From positions 6,510,001 to 6,574,000 of the forward strand of contig OZ176056.1 in NCBI GenBank assembly GCA_964247055.1: 64,000 nucleotides of DNA, in the 5' to 3' direction. The notes below the pieces were generated by a model. That model searched no databases. It saw only the letters and a list, made by a program, of their open reading frames with translations, and was not told the DNA's origin. The stretch is from Paragordius varius (taxonomy: Eukaryota; Nematomorpha). The position numbers were made by a program, and so were the translations under genes. Below, piece by piece: positions 61,396 through 64,000 of this stretch (its first letter is position 1; every line of letters starts with the position of its first letter).

Positions 61396-64000
61396 CTAAA
61401 CTAGTGTTTCCAAATTATATATTTCGCGCCTGGGAGATTGGGTAGGATCTGATGATACATAATATTTGAGGTATTCAGCCAATTCATAATCCTCCGTAAC
61501 CAAAGCTAAATCATAGGGTGTATTGCCCTAAATATATAATATATATAATTAATGTTGTAACAAATTTTATGGATAGAATATTTTAAGAAAAATATAATGA
61601 AAGATACATGAAAATCTTGGATAGTAAGTGAGGCTCCATTTTCCACCAGCAAAGCGCAAATACCGCGTCTGGCCCCTATGGCAGCCATGTGTAATGGTGT
61701 CTGCCCGCTACGATATCAAAATAGGGTCAAAAAAATTTATATTCACCCTTTAAAATATTTTCCTAAAAAAAGTTAGCACACGGGAAGAAAAAAGGTTATA
61801 AGTAGTTTAATAATGCTTAGACGTTTATACTTATTACTATTTTTGCAGAGGTTTATAAAAATTGAAAGTTATACGGACAAAACGTAAAAATTTAAAGACA
61901 AATATTTTTTTCTGAAAAATAAACATGCTATTTAAATCTCAATTTTTCCTACATAAACTATAAAAATAAAATTTTGAATTATATAATTTGATGTTTACTA
62001 ATATATCTAATTTCCGTTTCGCAAACCAACGCGAATTGTATAAGAAATCAAAATATAAAAAGTATGGTCGCCTTTTGAACAAAAAAGTTATTATAATTTC
62101 AACTTAATAAAATTTACGGGTTAATAACATACCTTTTAAGTTCCTGTTGATTTATGATGTTTTTTATGATGTGAGCGTTACCTCGATCCAAAATAAGTTT
62201 AACGAGATCCTTGTAACCCTGTTGAACGGCATAATGCAAGCAGGTGGAATTGGTATTATCCGTTGCCATAATTATATTTTTGTGATGCTTAATCAATGAA
62301 TTTACCTGGCATAAAAAAATAAATACATTTTACTCTATCAAAATAGAATTTTAATAATCTTTTTCTCTATTATATTTGATATGATTTGATGAAAATAGTT
62401 ATTTTCATGTTGAGCTGAGAGTTTAAAAGTTTTAAATGCAACATAATTTACTTAAAATCAATATAAAAAATTTATTTAATATGCAATCAAGCCTAATTTT
62501 CGAAAGTAGTATACAGTACATTATTTAAAAATGGGGTAATTGACGTTAATTTTGCTAATTGTTACCTTAGTTATATCATTTCTTTTAACAGCCACCAAAA
62601 ATTCTTTCTCCAATTCTTTAAGAGCCGTATTCTGGTTCCGTTCGCTTAAATGATTGGATGAAAATAAAAGTCTTTCTAACGCAGGTTTTTTCCCATTATT
62701 GGCGGTGGTAGGTATTAGAGAAACATTACCATTATTCAATTTAGAATTAGTAATATTAACAAAATTTTGCACATTTCCATAATTTTTAACTGTATCCATG
62801 GAGGGAGTAACTGTTGAAGTCATTGAATAAATCTTTTGGGGTAAAGTGGATGAAAGCAATTCTTTTTCTATCATGATTGGAATCTCTGACTCAGTTAGAA
62901 CACCCCCCAAGGGTACAACGGATTGAGCAATTTTATTATTTTGGTCCGACTTCTTCGGGGTCACATCTGCAGCACTAAAATTATAAGTTTATCTTAAAAT
63001 CTAGATATTAAAAAAATTGGAAAATTTGATACATAATTTGAAATAATTTATCCAATCCACTTCGTTTCATTAAAAGCGGGGCTAAAAGTAAAAAATTAAT
63101 TTATTAAAAATAAACTATAAATATATAATTTGATTTAGGTTGTTAGTGAAATTGTCATCGGAGAAATAAAATTTAACAAATTATTAGGTAAAGTTACCTG
63201 TGGATTGGGCTTTTATCAAATTCATCGATATTTTCAATGCTGATATCGTCATCATTTTCTAAATCTGGTGGAGACACCGATGGCTTTATTTCGATTGATA
63301 AATCATCGGATGTTTTTGGAAGAGAACGTGGGTTTAAATTATATTCACTTGGTTCAATTATTGTTGGTGATAATGAAATAGCATTTTGCGGCATATAATT
63401 ATTATTGTGTGGATATTTCTCCTTAGAATCTGGTTCCTTTTCAAGTGTCAAGATTGGAGATTCAGATTTTCGTGATGGCATGGCCATATGGAGTCCTTCA
63501 GCCGTGTCAATGCTTTCTATGGAAGGCGTTTTCAAAAGGGGTGAAGCAAGAGTGTCAGGTGTTGAGAGTAATGATAGAGCTGTGGTATTGGTTGGAATAA
63601 TGTGGGGTTCGAATTGGGGTGGTTTTACTGGAGCTTTGGCAGCAGTATCAGGCTTGAATTCTTTTTCCGCTTCAGATACCGAAGGTAAAGTGGGTGAAAT
63701 CAAACCACCACCACCATCGTTTTCAACCTTACATAGCGAAGTGTTTGAAATGGAATGCGTCGGTTTAGTACCTACCTTATGGCCATGTTCCTTCAAAATT
63801 TTATCTTGGTATGCCAGGTTTTCTGTAGCCTTTGGTTTTAATCCGGTTCGACGACTTAGCGGGTCAGGTTGATATTCTTCCAACCCTTTGTAAAAAGCGG
63901 GTGAGGGTATCGTACTTATACTGCTAGCCGTTTCCTGAGCAAAATATTTTTTACGATTTATAATAACGTTAGCCGTATTCCTGTGACTTATGCGTATTAC
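61396..64000 (-). CDS. diacylglycerol kinase zeta/iota (rdgA)-like, C-terminal part with ankyrin repeats and PDZ ligand (5' part outside the window)
   Basis: Exons (minus strand) 63198-64000, 62566-62974, 62133-62305, 61608-61707 and 61396-61527, with phases closing. After a Ser/Pro-rich stretch, the sequence reads LEKEFLVAVKRNDITK, STCLHYAVQQGYKDLVKLIL, SGQTPLHMAAIGARRGICAL then LVENGASLTIQD, and GNTPYDLAL ... ELAEYLKYY, ending LETLV. The order and wording follow the ankyrin repeats of vertebrate DGK zeta (EAAKRNDFCKL, LLHHAVSTGSKDVVRYLL, AALGQRTICHYIVEAGASL, GDTP) and the terminal class I PDZ ligand (ETAV in DGK zeta, ETLV here). Known: these kinases phosphorylate diacylglycerol to phosphatidic acid, and the tail places them at PDZ scaffolds. 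The catalytic and C1 domains are not in the window, and exon 63198-64000 (phrase EEYQPDPLSRRTGLKPK) is not recognisable, so another ankyrin protein cannot be ruled out. Confidence 0.75.
61858..62105. repeat. MITE family B in an intron of the DGK-type gene
   Basis: AAAAATTGAAAGTTATACGG, ACAAAACGTAAAAATTTAAA at the left; AAAAAGTATGGTCGCCTTTT and TTATTATAATTTCAACTTAA at the right. It lies immediately downstream (in transcription sense) of exon 62133-62305. Confidence 0.75.

Noticed and set aside
63405-63872. 155-codon plus-strand open frame
   Set aside because: Antisense to the long coding exon of the DGK-type gene.
1-64000. Endogenous retrovirus, LTR element or Polinton
   Set aside because: No paired long terminal repeats, integrase, protease or capsid-like segments could be recognised in the window.

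Overview
The window is nuclear DNA of an animal with a strongly A+T-rich, intron-rich, transposon-rich genome. Five protein-coding genes with consensus GT-AG introns are legible. On the minus strand these are PUF60 (about 1-6733, 3' end outside the window), a leucine-rich-repeat membrane protein (8696-11994), and the C-terminal part of a gene that best fits a type IV diacylglycerol kinase (61396-64000, 5' part outside). On the plus strand they are PPWD1 (25539-38860, 16 exons) and a TEAD/Scalloped transcription factor (48229-56595, about 12 exons). TEAD, the DGK-type ankyrin/PDZ-ligand tail and the LRR receptor point to Metazoa. The lineage cannot be fixed from the sequence, but small introns, asparagine-rich insertions, many hAT and mariner-type MITEs and splice acceptors lying 10-12 bases before start codons would suit a cnidarian-like or flatworm-like genome with 5' leader trans-splicing.

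Layout: 1-6733 PUF60, whose two large introns are filled with tandem repeats. 6734-8695 holds a coding-like relic and a decayed hAT element. 8696-11994 is the LRR gene. 12000-14500 is MITE-rich spacer. 14503-17829 is a hAT transposon with an 8-bp target duplication. 18350-24544 looks like a second, ZBED-type hAT into which a satellite array and two MITEs have been inserted. 25539-38860 is PPWD1, with MITEs in most large introns. 38861-48228 is spacer with a probable LINE remnant, a near-perfect 1.5-kb foldback element, several MITEs and a tRNA-derived SINE. 48229-56595 is TEAD. 57640-57790 is a LINE tail. 57982-61137 is a second copy of the first hAT family. 61396-64000 is the DGK-type gene.

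The five genes do not form a pathway: PUF60 and PPWD1 are both spliceosome-associated, TEAD is the DNA-binding end of Hippo signalling, the DGK would attenuate diacylglycerol signalling, and the LRR protein is a probable cell-surface receptor or adhesion protein.

The most unusual feature is a recurring architecture. Three introns (two in PUF60, one in PPWD1) carry tandem arrays whose repeat unit includes the edge of the neighbouring exon together with its splice site, so that each intron contains a ladder of decoy 5' or 3' splice sites; a fourth, shorter case is possible. A second unusual feature is that both copies of the hAT family share the same tail-to-tail internal palindrome yet have different target duplications, so the rearranged form itself has been mobile.
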